Assembly: GCF_001421485.1 (NCBI RefSeq)
Contig: NZ_LMKK01000001.1
Coordinates: 501,717 to 565,716, forward strand
From: Agreia sp. Leaf210
GTDB lineage: Bacteria > Actinomycetota > Actinomycetes > Actinomycetales > Microbacteriaceae
Direction of reading: 5' to 3'
DNA: 64,000 nt
A program made the position numbers and the translations under genes. Each line of letters begins with the position of its first letter. The stretch's first letter is position 1. The notes below the pieces were generated by a model, which made no database searches, was not told the DNA's origin, and saw only the letters and a list, made by a program, of their open reading frames with translations. This document shows positions 7,188 through 14,861 of the stretch, piece after piece.

Positions 7188-9383
7188 TCAGTTCACGACC
7201 GTCTTACACGCGAGCAGAGTATTCGATCCGGAATTCAACTTGGCGGTACCAATAGCAAACGCGCAGACATCGTAGGTTCCTGGTTGATTAATTTTGACCG
7301 TGCCGTCGAACCCGTGCGATATCCCCGCCCCGGGGAATGCGGCATTCACGTCGGGTCGACTCTTATCAGCGACGAGAGCAGTCCCTACGCGGGAGCCATC
7401 GGCGGCCACGACGTAGACGTGAACTTGAACAGGAAGCTGCGTGACCTGCTTGTCGTATGCCCACCCCCGTACCGCGACCGTGGCTGTTCCATCGGCGGCT
7501 TTCGTGATGACGGCCCCGTCGAACGACCCGACTGGCGGAGACGCCGGGGCATTGATGGTCTGGCAAGTGAACAAGGTGTTCTTTCCGTCGCTTAGGGGCG
7601 ACACGGCAATACCGAAAACGCAGGCCTTATACGTTCCGGGCGTCGTCACGGGAATCACTTCGGAGAACCCGTGGTTCGAACCGCTGCCATACACGCGGTT
7701 CACGTCATCTCTCTGCTTATTGGCGACGAAGGCGTAGCCGGAAGTCGTTCCATCGGGCTTCGTCAAATACACGTGAACCGGGATCGACGTGCTTGCTGCA
7801 CCTGTGTCGAAAGTCCAGCCCGCGATCGAGATGCCGGCGGTCTTGTCATCCTGCACGAATGCAGCAGAATCCACCCTGCCCAGTGGGTATGCCGACGGGA
7901 GATTGAAGGTCTGACAACCGAGGACGGCGTTGGCCCCCTTGTTCGTCCAGTATGTTCCGATACCGAAGACGCACACCTCGTAGGTGCCGCCCTGACTGAT
8001 CGGGAAGGTCGACGAGAAGCCGTGGTTTGGTCCTGCCGCAGGGTACGCGGCACCGACGTCGGGCCGAGCCTGATTCGCCTTTAGAGCAGTACCCTTGCGG
8101 GTGCCGTCGGGGTACGTGATGTACACATGCGCCTCGATGGCTGTCGACGCGATGTTTGGATCGAACGTCCAGCCCCGCACAGCGAAGGCGGTGCTCGCGC
8201 CCTTGCCGGTCACCTCGACCCCGTCGAGCGTGCCCTGGGGGTAATTCTGAGCGATGGTAACCGACTTGCAGTCGAGGAGCCTGTTATTGCCCGAAAGGCC
8301 GATTCCGTAGACGCACGCCTGATAAGAGCCGCCTACCGACACAGGGATGGTCGTCTGGTATCCATGATTCGCGCCAGCGCCTGGGTACGCGTTCGCGATG
8401 TCTGGACGGCTCTTGTCCGCCCGGAGAGCCGTACCCGCCGTCGTACCGTCGGGTTTGGTGAGGTAGACGTGTGCCTCGATGACCTTCGAACTCGACTTCA
8501 GGTCGAGCGTCCAGCCCCTCACCGTGAGAGTAGCTCCCGTTGACGACTGGCTGACCGAGAATTCGTCTATCGACCCGGCCGGGTTGAGCGCATCGGTCGT
8601 GGACCCAAACCAGTCTGTGTAAATGCGCCAGAAGTTCCTGTTTCCGTATGCGCTGCAACCGTCGCCCGAGCCGTACAGGTTGTTGAGGGCTGCGGCGTTC
8701 GGCTGGTACGGCGTGTAGTTGTAGAGGCCTGCCGTGGCGAGGTTCTCTATATAGACGGACGTCGAGCCGCACGCCGCGTTCGGGCTGAATCGCACATTGT
8801 TATTGCGCCCGGCGATGTGGTTGAAGGAGCTGGGAGACGTCGAGTAGATCTTGAATTGTCGAGCGGCGTAGTACACCTGATAGAAGAATCCGGCCACGGA
8901 AGAGTCGCACGGAGCTGTATCGGGACATCCCATGCCTGTCGCCGATTCGAATCGACCCTGAGACGGATTCGACATCGTGACCAGGCTTTGCTCCTTCTCG
9001 AGCAGCACCAGCATGGCTTTCTGGCTGATTCCGCACACCCGACCGACCTTGGCGATGATCTCGGCCGCGGATTCACTGCCGCTGCCCGGATAGGTGTCGC
9101 AGCGCCCCGCCGACGCCGCCATCGTCGGTGTCGATTGCCGGTAGTTCGTCAGGCAGGCATAACTACTGCGGCATGTGGGTACCTGACTGTTCAGGAAGTT
9201 CTGTACCGAACCGGCATCCATCGCATCGCCGTTGTAGAACTGGGCGTCGCTGATGATGTTGCCCGGCTTGAAGTCCGACGCCGTGGCGGCCTGCGCGACA
9301 TCGGTGCTGACCACCGCCGGAAGCCCGACAAGGAGCAGCGCGCCCACGGCGGCAGCCGCAACGAGTTTCGTGATTCTCATCAT
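7188..9383 (-). CDS. Secreted protein with lysozyme-like N-terminal domain and four C-terminal repeats
   Basis: The 731-residue protein has a Sec signal peptide (MMRITKLV, a hydrophobic core, and cleavage after AQA near residue 32). Residues 35-265 are rich in Cys and aromatic residues. They contain LLEKEQSLVT followed by ATGMGCPD and a YYAARQFKIY helix, an order that resembles lysozyme/transglycosylase folds (inference). Residues 268-731 are four copies of a 114-118-residue repeat. Each has RGWT(F/L)D, (A/V)HVY, a PDGT-type turn, a G..(N/S)HG(F/Y) motif and two Cys that could pair. Relatives in actinobacteria are often labelled hemagglutinin. ATG at 9383 overlaps the lipoprotein stop (ATGA), so the two are co-translated. 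Confidence 0.85.
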   Translation of the reverse strand: MMRITKLVAAAAVGALLLVGLPAVVSTDVAQAATASDFKPGNIISDAQFYNGDAMDAGSVQNFLNSQVPTCRSSYACLTNYRQSTPTMAASAGRCDTYPGSGSESAAEIIAKVGRVCGISQKAMLVLLEKEQSLVTMSNPSQGRFESATGMGCPDTAPCDSSVAGFFYQVYYAARQFKIYSTSPSSFNHIAGRNNNVRFSPNAACGSTSVYIENLATAGLYNYTPYQPNAAALNNLYGSGDGCSAYGNRNFWRIYTDWFGSTTDALNPAGSIDEFSVSQSSTGATLTVRGWTLDLKSSSKVIEAHVYLTKPDGTTAGTALRADKSRPDIANAYPGAGANHGYQTTIPVSVGGSYQACVYGIGLSGNNRLLDCKSVTIAQNYPQGTLDGVEVTGKGASTAFAVRGWTFDPNIASTAIEAHVYITYPDGTRKGTALKANQARPDVGAAYPAAGPNHGFSSTFPISQGGTYEVCVFGIGTYWTNKGANAVLGCQTFNLPSAYPLGRVDSAAFVQDDKTAGISIAGWTFDTGAASTSIPVHVYLTKPDGTTSGYAFVANKQRDDVNRVYGSGSNHGFSEVIPVTTPGTYKACVFGIAVSPLSDGKNTLFTCQTINAPASPPVGSFDGAVITKAADGTATVAVRGWAYDKQVTQLPVQVHVYVVAADGSRVGTALVADKSRPDVNAAFPGAGISHGFDGTVKINQPGTYDVCAFAIGTAKLNSGSNTLLACKTVVN
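7191..8582 (-). repeat. Four tandem ~115-residue repeats in the secreted protein
   Basis: In order of translation the repeats lie at 8582-8241, 8240-7887, 7886-7536 and 7535-7191. Each begins with P-x-G-x-(I/L/V/F)-D, carries AGW or RGW about 22 residues in and ends with a Cys-containing strand. They differ by many substitutions, so the duplication is old and kept as protein structure, not as recent DNA copies. Confidence 0.85.
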
Positions 9384-9868
9384 GGGACTTTGACCGTTTC
9401 GCTCAGTGACGTGTAAAGGTTGGCGTCGAGCGCCGTGTACTCGAGCGTGATCTTCCACGACCCGCTACCCAGACCGTCTATGGGAACCTGCACCAGACCG
9501 CACGACGTCGTGCGGACATCCGGAATGCCGACGCTGTCAGCCGAAATCTGCTTGCCGTTCGCCTCGAAGACGAAATGGCAGGCGCCGCCGTCCTCGACCA
9601 CTCCAGCTATGTATCCGCTCGCGGAGGCCGTCTTACCGCCCTCGTCGGCGGCGGCGATCACCAGCACCGGCTCGACTCCAGACGGAACCGGTTCAGGATC
9701 GTTGGTCGGCTGAACGGTCGGGCGCATTGTGGGTGTTGTGGTCGGGGTTTGGCTGACCGTGGGTGTCGACGATGCGTCGCCATCCGGTGACGGCGCGACA
9801 CACGCCGTAAGAAAGACCGCGCCGACAACAAGCGTCACCACGGCCCCGACTATGCGACGACTCGACAA
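9380..9868 (-). CDS. Small lipoprotein with Thr/Pro-rich linker
   Basis: A 162-residue protein. The N-terminus has Arg-Arg, a hydrophobic stretch and the lipobox LTAC, so it should be anchored in the outer leaflet of the membrane. A Thr/Pro/Ser-rich linker (residues about 27-60) leads to a beta-rich domain with two Cys (GGACHF and TTSCGL). The start is TTG at 9868, with weak ribosome-site evidence. A plausible promoter is TTGATC (9944-9949) with TAGATA (9920-9925), 18-base spacing. It is co-translated with the repeat protein, suggesting they work together at the cell surface. No known family was recognised. Confidence 0.75.
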   Translation of the reverse strand: MSSRRIVGAVVTLVVGAVFLTACVAPSPDGDASSTPTVSQTPTTTPTMRPTVQPTNDPEPVPSGVEPVLVIAAADEGGKTASASGYIAGVVEDGGACHFVFEANGKQISADSVGIPDVRTTSCGLVQVPIDGLGSGSWKITLEYTALDANLYTSLSETVKVP

Positions 9869-9919
9869 CGCAGATACACCCCCAGCGGCACGCCGGCAGC
9901 GGCGAATCCATCTAGATCG

Positions 9920-9949
9920 TATCTATTCACGGCGAGTGATCGCGATCAA
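9920..9949 (-). promoter_or_regulatory. Candidate promoter of the lipoprotein/repeat-protein operon
   Basis: Read on the minus strand: TTGATC, 18 bases, TAGATA, about 50 bases before the lipoprotein start. A short palindrome, gatcgcgatc, overlaps the -35 side. This is inferred from consensus only. Confidence 0.4.
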
Positions 9950-9963
9950 CACGCCCAGTGCCG

Positions 9964-11916
9964 CTACGGCCGACCGACGACGGCGCGCACGGCAAGAAGA
10001 TAGGAGTTCTCGAATCTCTCAGACGGTTCGAGCGCAGCACGAACGAACCAGTCACTCCACGCCTGCACGAAGACGACGCGCTCTCCGATCTCACGATCGC
10101 CGAGAACGGTGACAGCGGCACTCAACCATCGGTGAAAAGTGAACGGATTCGCTCCGAGAAGCAGACCCGCGTGGAATCGCCCGATTGACGTCGAGTCGTA
10201 GTCGACAGTCACAGCCGGGAACTCATGCCCGTCAAGAGCCCAAGCCTCCGCGATGCACTGCTCGGCGAAACTCCGGTAATCGTAGATCTCTCGGTTGTAG
10301 CGTCGATCCATGTCCAGACCATCGGGCTGTCCTCGATAGTCGGGCCGAAGGGGGTCGCCGAGTCGGATCGCCGCCCGTGTCACGTCGTTCGGTTTGCGAG
10401 GCGCGATACCCGTCGGCGTTCCATCGTCGACCGATAGCACGGTGAAACGATCGTCGTCGAGCATCTCGTCGAACGCATTGATCCTGTGGGGTTTCTCGAC
10501 GACGAGCAGAGGTCGGGATGCCAGCGTCAGCGCCCTTGGGTGCTCGAGATACGGCCGGATGCGCTCAAGAAACGCGTCCGACTCCCCCTGAGCAATTCGA
10601 GGCGGACGTTCGTTTCCAGGGAAATCCAGGGCAGAGCCGGGCGCCCACACCAGGCAGAATTGCCTGTCAGTGTCGTTCTCGAGAAAGGCGTCGACGGCGT
10701 GGAAGCCGTCTCTCAAATCGCTCATGGCGGTGACTCGGAACGCGAATGCCTCAAGGCCGTACTCGGCCAACAGCCGCGCCTGGTGCCGCACGCTTTCCGG
10801 CGAGTCCGGGGCGTCAAAGGTGGAGTTCAGCGGCAGATTCGGCTGCCAATGGCCGGAATAGAGCGGCTGCGCAATCGCGATCTCCGACCATGCGCCCGAG
10901 CCCGCCTCGACGGCCGGACGGTTTCCTCCAAGGCCGACCGATCGAAATGCCACAATGCGCGCGCGACCCTGTTTCGACGAGTCGATGCTCGTCGTCGGGT
11001 CGGTATTCGCGAGATCCGTGAATGCCGCGGTCGAGAAACCCGATTCTCGAGTCAGATACCCGAGGAGCTGGTCGAAGGAGGCCTCGAGCCGGGCAACTTC
11101 GGTCGTTTCGGTCTCATCGAAGTCGGGTTCGATGAAATGGAAGGACTTGAGTGCTTGAATCACGAAGCCACGATGAACGGTGACAGGACCGTCGGAATAC
11201 GTGAAAGCTGCTCGGTCTCGCTCCATCTGCAGGCGCCAGAGCCATGCGGCTACATCAGCAGCCTTCTCGTCGTCCGGTAGCGCCTGCCGAAGATTCACGA
11301 GGGGGGCGGCGAGTCCGAGGTCGAATCTTTGCGAGAAAGCTTTCACTGCGAGGCCGAGTTCGGACACCCATGACCGACTTAGCGCGGTTGTGTCGCGTAC
11401 TCGGATCACCACGTCGTAGGGGTCGAGAAAACCGGTTCCCGCCAGGAGCGCAAGAGCGAGTGCCCCACTGCTCTTCTGATCAAAGGGCAGGACGCGAACC
11501 GAGCGCGCGGGCAGCGACTGGAACTCTCGATCGTCACTTTCGCCTCTCGAATCGACGATGATCACATCGATGTCTTCACCGACCTCGGCCAAGACCGTCT
11601 TCAGAACAGACCCGCTATCCGCATCGTTCACATGCACGATGAGAGCGACGGACGACGGTTCGATAACGGGAGGCGCTTCGCGCACCCACCCGGCCTGGAT
11701 CGCCGATCCGAAAGAGGTCTTGCGGACAAGAGACCAGTGATCCAGTGTGCGGGAGCGGAAGTCCGCGTGAATGGACGGGGCGACCGCTCCGCCTCCCCCG
11801 ACCCGATTGCCCACTTGGATAAGACGTCGACCGACGCCTCGGCGAACACGTCCGAGAATATGCCTCAACCGCAGCATCAACACCCGAGAGCTCGTTTTCG
11901 ATTGTTGGGGGTTCAT
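9964..11916 (-). CDS. RgpF-like plus WbsX (GH99-like) glycosyltransferase fusion
   Basis: A 650-residue protein with two parts. Residues about 70-270 resemble a worn RgpF (rhamnan synthesis F) domain: VALIVHVND, VIIVDSRG and DVVIRVRDTTALSRSW align with family positions. Residues about 320-650 match WbsX/GH99-like proteins: PLYSGHWQPNLP and, near the end, VFVQAWSDWFVRAALEP in place of the usual NxWNEW...LEP. The usual YLPQFHP and GWDNTPR motifs are lost or changed. The start is ATG at 11916, overlapping the upstream stop by one base. It is the last gene of a four-gene minus-strand operon and probably extends or modifies a rhamnose-rich glycan. Confidence 0.75.
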   Translation of the reverse strand: MNPQQSKTSSRVLMLRLRHILGRVRRGVGRRLIQVGNRVGGGGAVAPSIHADFRSRTLDHWSLVRKTSFGSAIQAGWVREAPPVIEPSSVALIVHVNDADSGSVLKTVLAEVGEDIDVIIVDSRGESDDREFQSLPARSVRVLPFDQKSSGALALALLAGTGFLDPYDVVIRVRDTTALSRSWVSELGLAVKAFSQRFDLGLAAPLVNLRQALPDDEKAADVAAWLWRLQMERDRAAFTYSDGPVTVHRGFVIQALKSFHFIEPDFDETETTEVARLEASFDQLLGYLTRESGFSTAAFTDLANTDPTTSIDSSKQGRARIVAFRSVGLGGNRPAVEAGSGAWSEIAIAQPLYSGHWQPNLPLNSTFDAPDSPESVRHQARLLAEYGLEAFAFRVTAMSDLRDGFHAVDAFLENDTDRQFCLVWAPGSALDFPGNERPPRIAQGESDAFLERIRPYLEHPRALTLASRPLLVVEKPHRINAFDEMLDDDRFTVLSVDDGTPTGIAPRKPNDVTRAAIRLGDPLRPDYRGQPDGLDMDRRYNREIYDYRSFAEQCIAEAWALDGHEFPAVTVDYDSTSIGRFHAGLLLGANPFTFHRWLSAAVTVLGDREIGERVVFVQAWSDWFVRAALEPSERFENSYLLAVRAVVGRP

Positions 11917-12728
11917 CACATCCACTCCCGTAGTTTTTCTCCATAGAGCAGCTCCACGGCATCGTCGATGTCCCGGTTTAGGTGGAAGAGGTCCGCATTC
12001 TTCACGAGCATGGCCTTCACGAAGGGGAAACCCAGCCTCATCATGTGAAACCAGCCGACCGTCGTGGGATTTTGGTTCGCCCAAACGAGCGCGGGCGAAT
12101 CCAGCAGGGGTTCGGAGACGAAGCCCTCTGTACGCAGCAGCTTGCTGAAACCGATCTCGTAGGTCAGAACGATCTCGTCCTTGTCGTCGATATGGTCGAC
12201 ATTCGACCAAAACCGCCTGATGCTCGGCGCCTCGAGCACTTTGTTTCTGAAGCCAAGCCAGTAGCTTTGCAGATGCGGCGCGATCTCTTCGGTGTGGGTG
12301 ATACCCCAAACGTCGCTTGTCGACCTCTCGAAAGCCTCGAGCGTGGGGGCGAGCGATGCGAATGGTCCGACGAGGCTGTCATTGGTGAGTATGACGAGCG
12401 GAACGGTGTGGATCACCGGAAAAAGCGATAGCGCGGTCGCCCAGGAGCCGAAGTCGTATCCGCGGTTGGGTTTCACGACGACCGTCGGATGTCCGACGAA
12501 CCACTCGGGCCAGCGGAGTTCGCCTTGAACATCGCTCGCACGCACGAGGACGACCTCATAGCCGCCTGACTCGAACTCGGCCACCAGCGTGGCGAGTGAC
12601 CGCGACACGTCGAGAGTCGCCGCATAGCTCGCGATCACCGCGACGCGACTGAGACCCGTGCGAGGAAGCTTGTCGGAGATGACGGTCGCATCGGCCGCGA
12701 GCCTCATCGCTGGGGAAACGGTGCTCAT
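11916..12728 (-). CDS. Rhamnan synthesis F (RgpF) family protein
   Basis: A 270-residue protein with the RgpF hallmark KPNRGYDFGSWATAL, followed by LTNDSLVGPF. HTEEIAPHLQSYWLGF is the usual aromatic segment of the family. RgpF proteins take part in the glucose/rhamnose steps of rhamnan assembly in streptococci and in similar loci elsewhere. The start is ATG at 12728, which overlaps the preceding stop (ATGA). A longer frame to 12797 has no support. Together with the downstream fusion it gives two RgpF-type domains in one operon. Confidence 0.82.
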   Translation of the reverse strand: MSTVSPAMRLAADATVISDKLPRTGLSRVAVIASYAATLDVSRSLATLVAEFESGGYEVVLVRASDVQGELRWPEWFVGHPTVVVKPNRGYDFGSWATALSLFPVIHTVPLVILTNDSLVGPFASLAPTLEAFERSTSDVWGITHTEEIAPHLQSYWLGFRNKVLEAPSIRRFWSNVDHIDDKDEIVLTYEIGFSKLLRTEGFVSEPLLDSPALVWANQNPTTVGWFHMMRLGFPFVKAMLVKNADLFHLNRDIDDAVELLYGEKLREWM

Positions 12729-12985
12729 CGCCGGACCGAAGCGATAAAGGCGCGGAGGCGGAACCGGGCTCGCCTGACGGGCGCGGTCGTCCTCCACACG
12801 GTCGAGCCCCGGAGTTCCGCAAGGAGTCTCTGGTCTCGACGCTGTTGCGCCTTGAGGTGCTCTACCTCTCGAGCAAGCGACTCGGCTCGAGCGGACAAGC
12901 CTTCGGCGGAGTGGCGGAGCGCAGAGAATTCGGCCCGGAGCAAGCGGAGCTGCTCTTCGGGTGAGACATCGATGGGGCTGGGCAC
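12725..12985 (-). CDS. Stand-alone coiled-coil peptide with glycosyltransferase-tail motif
   Basis: An 86-residue protein. Residues about 8-55 form a heptad-rich coiled coil (EEQLRLLRAEFSALRH and LAREVEHLKAQ). The C-terminus has GSTVWRTTAPVRR and is basic. S-x-x-WR-x-TxPLR is usually found as a linker at the end of long glycosyltransferases, here made as a separate peptide. GTG at 12985 has GGAGA on the minus strand about six bases upstream. It overlaps the RgpF start by four bases. It may be an adaptor that ties neighbouring enzymes together or to the membrane; this is inference. Confidence 0.7.
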   Translation of the reverse strand: MPSPIDVSPEEQLRLLRAEFSALRHSAEGLSARAESLAREVEHLKAQQRRDQRLLAELRGSTVWRTTAPVRRARFRLRAFIASVRR

Positions 12986-12994
12986 GTGTTTCTC

Positions 12995-14824
12995 CTAGAC
13001 CGAGACTCGGGCGATCGTGTGCAGTGCTGACCGAAGCTCCGAGCCTGCCATGCGTGCGAAGCGCTCGGCGGTTCGATGTCCGTTTTCACGGAGCTCGGTG
13101 GCGACGGAGTCCATTGTCGCAACGTCCCCGAGTGCTTTCCTGAGAGCTCCCGACTCCCCTCCGTCGGCACCGACAAGGAGCGCGTTGTACCCGTCGAGTA
13201 CCTCGAACTTCGTCTTGTCGTTTACCAGGCCGACGAAGGCTCCTCCGAGGGCCATGAGACTAAGCGGCTCGAGGCTGTTCTCATAAGGCGTCAGAGCGAC
13301 GACAGCGAGCGGTCGAACCGACGAAAGTCGCTCGATCGCGGCGCGCGAAATGTCACCGTCTTCAACGACGACGGTGAGTCCATGAGCTTCGGCGACGGCA
13401 CGAATAGCTGCTACTGCGGATGGCGGGTTGTTCACTGAGACCACCACCCTCTCCGCAGGCTCCGGGGCCAGCGGTCGTGTCGGCAGCGCGGGCACGACCC
13501 GGTGCGATGTCTCCCACGCACTCTCGGCACGAAGCTGATCCGCGACCCAGCGGTTCGGCGCGACGTAGTCGAATTCGGGCCGATACTTCGAGACGATCAT
13601 GCTCTGCTTGTCGGGGTCCAAAGGAAATGCCCCGCTCTCGACTGTCGGCAGGAGATAGGCTGGCTTGCCCTCGTGGAGGCTGCCGAGCCAGACGGTGTCG
13701 GCTGCGCCCCAATCGCAGGCGATCTTGAGGCTCGTGCGCGACGCGAGGTCGGCGACGACGGACTCGTCGACCGTGGTGGCATCGGTCGTAAGAACTGCGG
13801 CGGACACTCCGAGCCGCTGGAGTTCGGACGCCTGGTGCGCCACGTAATCGCACCAGAGGGCCGACGATGCGGGACTCAGGACGAAGTCGACATGCAGATC
13901 GTCTTCGCCGACAGAGCGTTCGAGGAACAGGTGCGACCACTTCCTCCAGAAGTGGCGCATCGACCCCAGCTCGCGGGCTCCTTGGCTGTAGCCGCGTGTC
14001 GCCGATTCGTGGTGCACGACCATCGCCGCGGGTTGATACAGGCACCGGATACCGCGGGTCCAGGCCTCGATTCCGTAGTCGACGTCTTCGAATCCAAGCC
14101 AGTAGGTCTCATCGAGTCCGCCCAGCTCTTCGTATGCGCTTCGAGTGATGTAGACGCAGGCGCCCGAGATCGACCTGTTGTAACTCGACACGTTGGCCAG
14201 CGGGCGGTTCGCTGCGCTGCCGACGTAGAGGTGACCGAACCACTGGGGAGCGAGAACCCGCGCGTAGTAGGTTCCGCCGTACTGGATTCTCCCGTCGGGG
14301 TACACCAGCTTCGGACTGACGAGACCGACCTTCTCGTCGACGGCGTAGGCACCGTACTGCAGGGCCTCGAGCCATCCAGCCTGCGCAACCGTATCGCTGT
14401 TGAGCAGAACGATGTCGTGCCGGGCGGCGGCCATGCCAACGTTGACCGAGACGGCGAAGCCCTGTCGTTCCTCTTTGAAGATGACTCGGACCCGCGACGA
14501 CTCCAGGGTACGAAGCAGCGCCGAATTCGCTGGCTGGCAGTAGTCGTCCACGACGACGACCTCGTAGTCGAAGGCGGCGCATGTCTCCCGAACCGCCTCG
14601 AGGCATGCCGTGAGCAGCGGGAAGTCGTTGTAGCTGGGAATGACGATGCTGACCGGGCGACGATTGCGGGCGACCCACAGGCCAATGCTCGGATCCTGCG
14701 CAAGGCCGGAACTGCGATCGGCCAGGCTTCGATCCTGGCGGGCGAGGTCGATTCGATCGCGCGCGGACTCGGGCAGCGCCCGGTAGATGCGTCGAGCAAT
14801 CGGACGAATGGGGAGGAGCGACAT
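12995..14824 (-). CDS. Two-domain glycosyltransferase: GT2 plus GT-B-like C-terminus
   Basis: A 609-residue protein. Residues about 55-290 are a GT2 domain: VSIVIPSYND, VVVVDDYC, LLNSDTVAQAGW and a catalytic WLGFEDVDYGIE helix. After that, HVDFVLSPAS and a C-terminal lobe (ENSLEPLSLMALGGAFVGL) resemble GT-B/WsaF-type transferases. The C-lobe also shares the SKYRPEF / ARAAVVSSYRREF region with the protein encoded at 16271. One chain could therefore add two sugars in a row. ATG at 14824 has TACCGT seven bases upstream, supporting a leaderless mRNA. It is the first gene of the operon ending at 9964. Confidence 0.82.
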   Translation of the reverse strand: MSLLPIRPIARRIYRALPESARDRIDLARQDRSLADRSSGLAQDPSIGLWVARNRRPVSIVIPSYNDFPLLTACLEAVRETCAAFDYEVVVVDDYCQPANSALLRTLESSRVRVIFKEERQGFAVSVNVGMAAARHDIVLLNSDTVAQAGWLEALQYGAYAVDEKVGLVSPKLVYPDGRIQYGGTYYARVLAPQWFGHLYVGSAANRPLANVSSYNRSISGACVYITRSAYEELGGLDETYWLGFEDVDYGIEAWTRGIRCLYQPAAMVVHHESATRGYSQGARELGSMRHFWRKWSHLFLERSVGEDDLHVDFVLSPASSALWCDYVAHQASELQRLGVSAAVLTTDATTVDESVVADLASRTSLKIACDWGAADTVWLGSLHEGKPAYLLPTVESGAFPLDPDKQSMIVSKYRPEFDYVAPNRWVADQLRAESAWETSHRVVPALPTRPLAPEPAERVVVSVNNPPSAVAAIRAVAEAHGLTVVVEDGDISRAAIERLSSVRPLAVVALTPYENSLEPLSLMALGGAFVGLVNDKTKFEVLDGYNALLVGADGGESGALRKALGDVATMDSVATELRENGHRTAERFARMAGSELRSALHTIARVSV

Positions 14825-14861
14825 AAAGACAACGGTATCGATGAATTACTCTGTGTTCATC

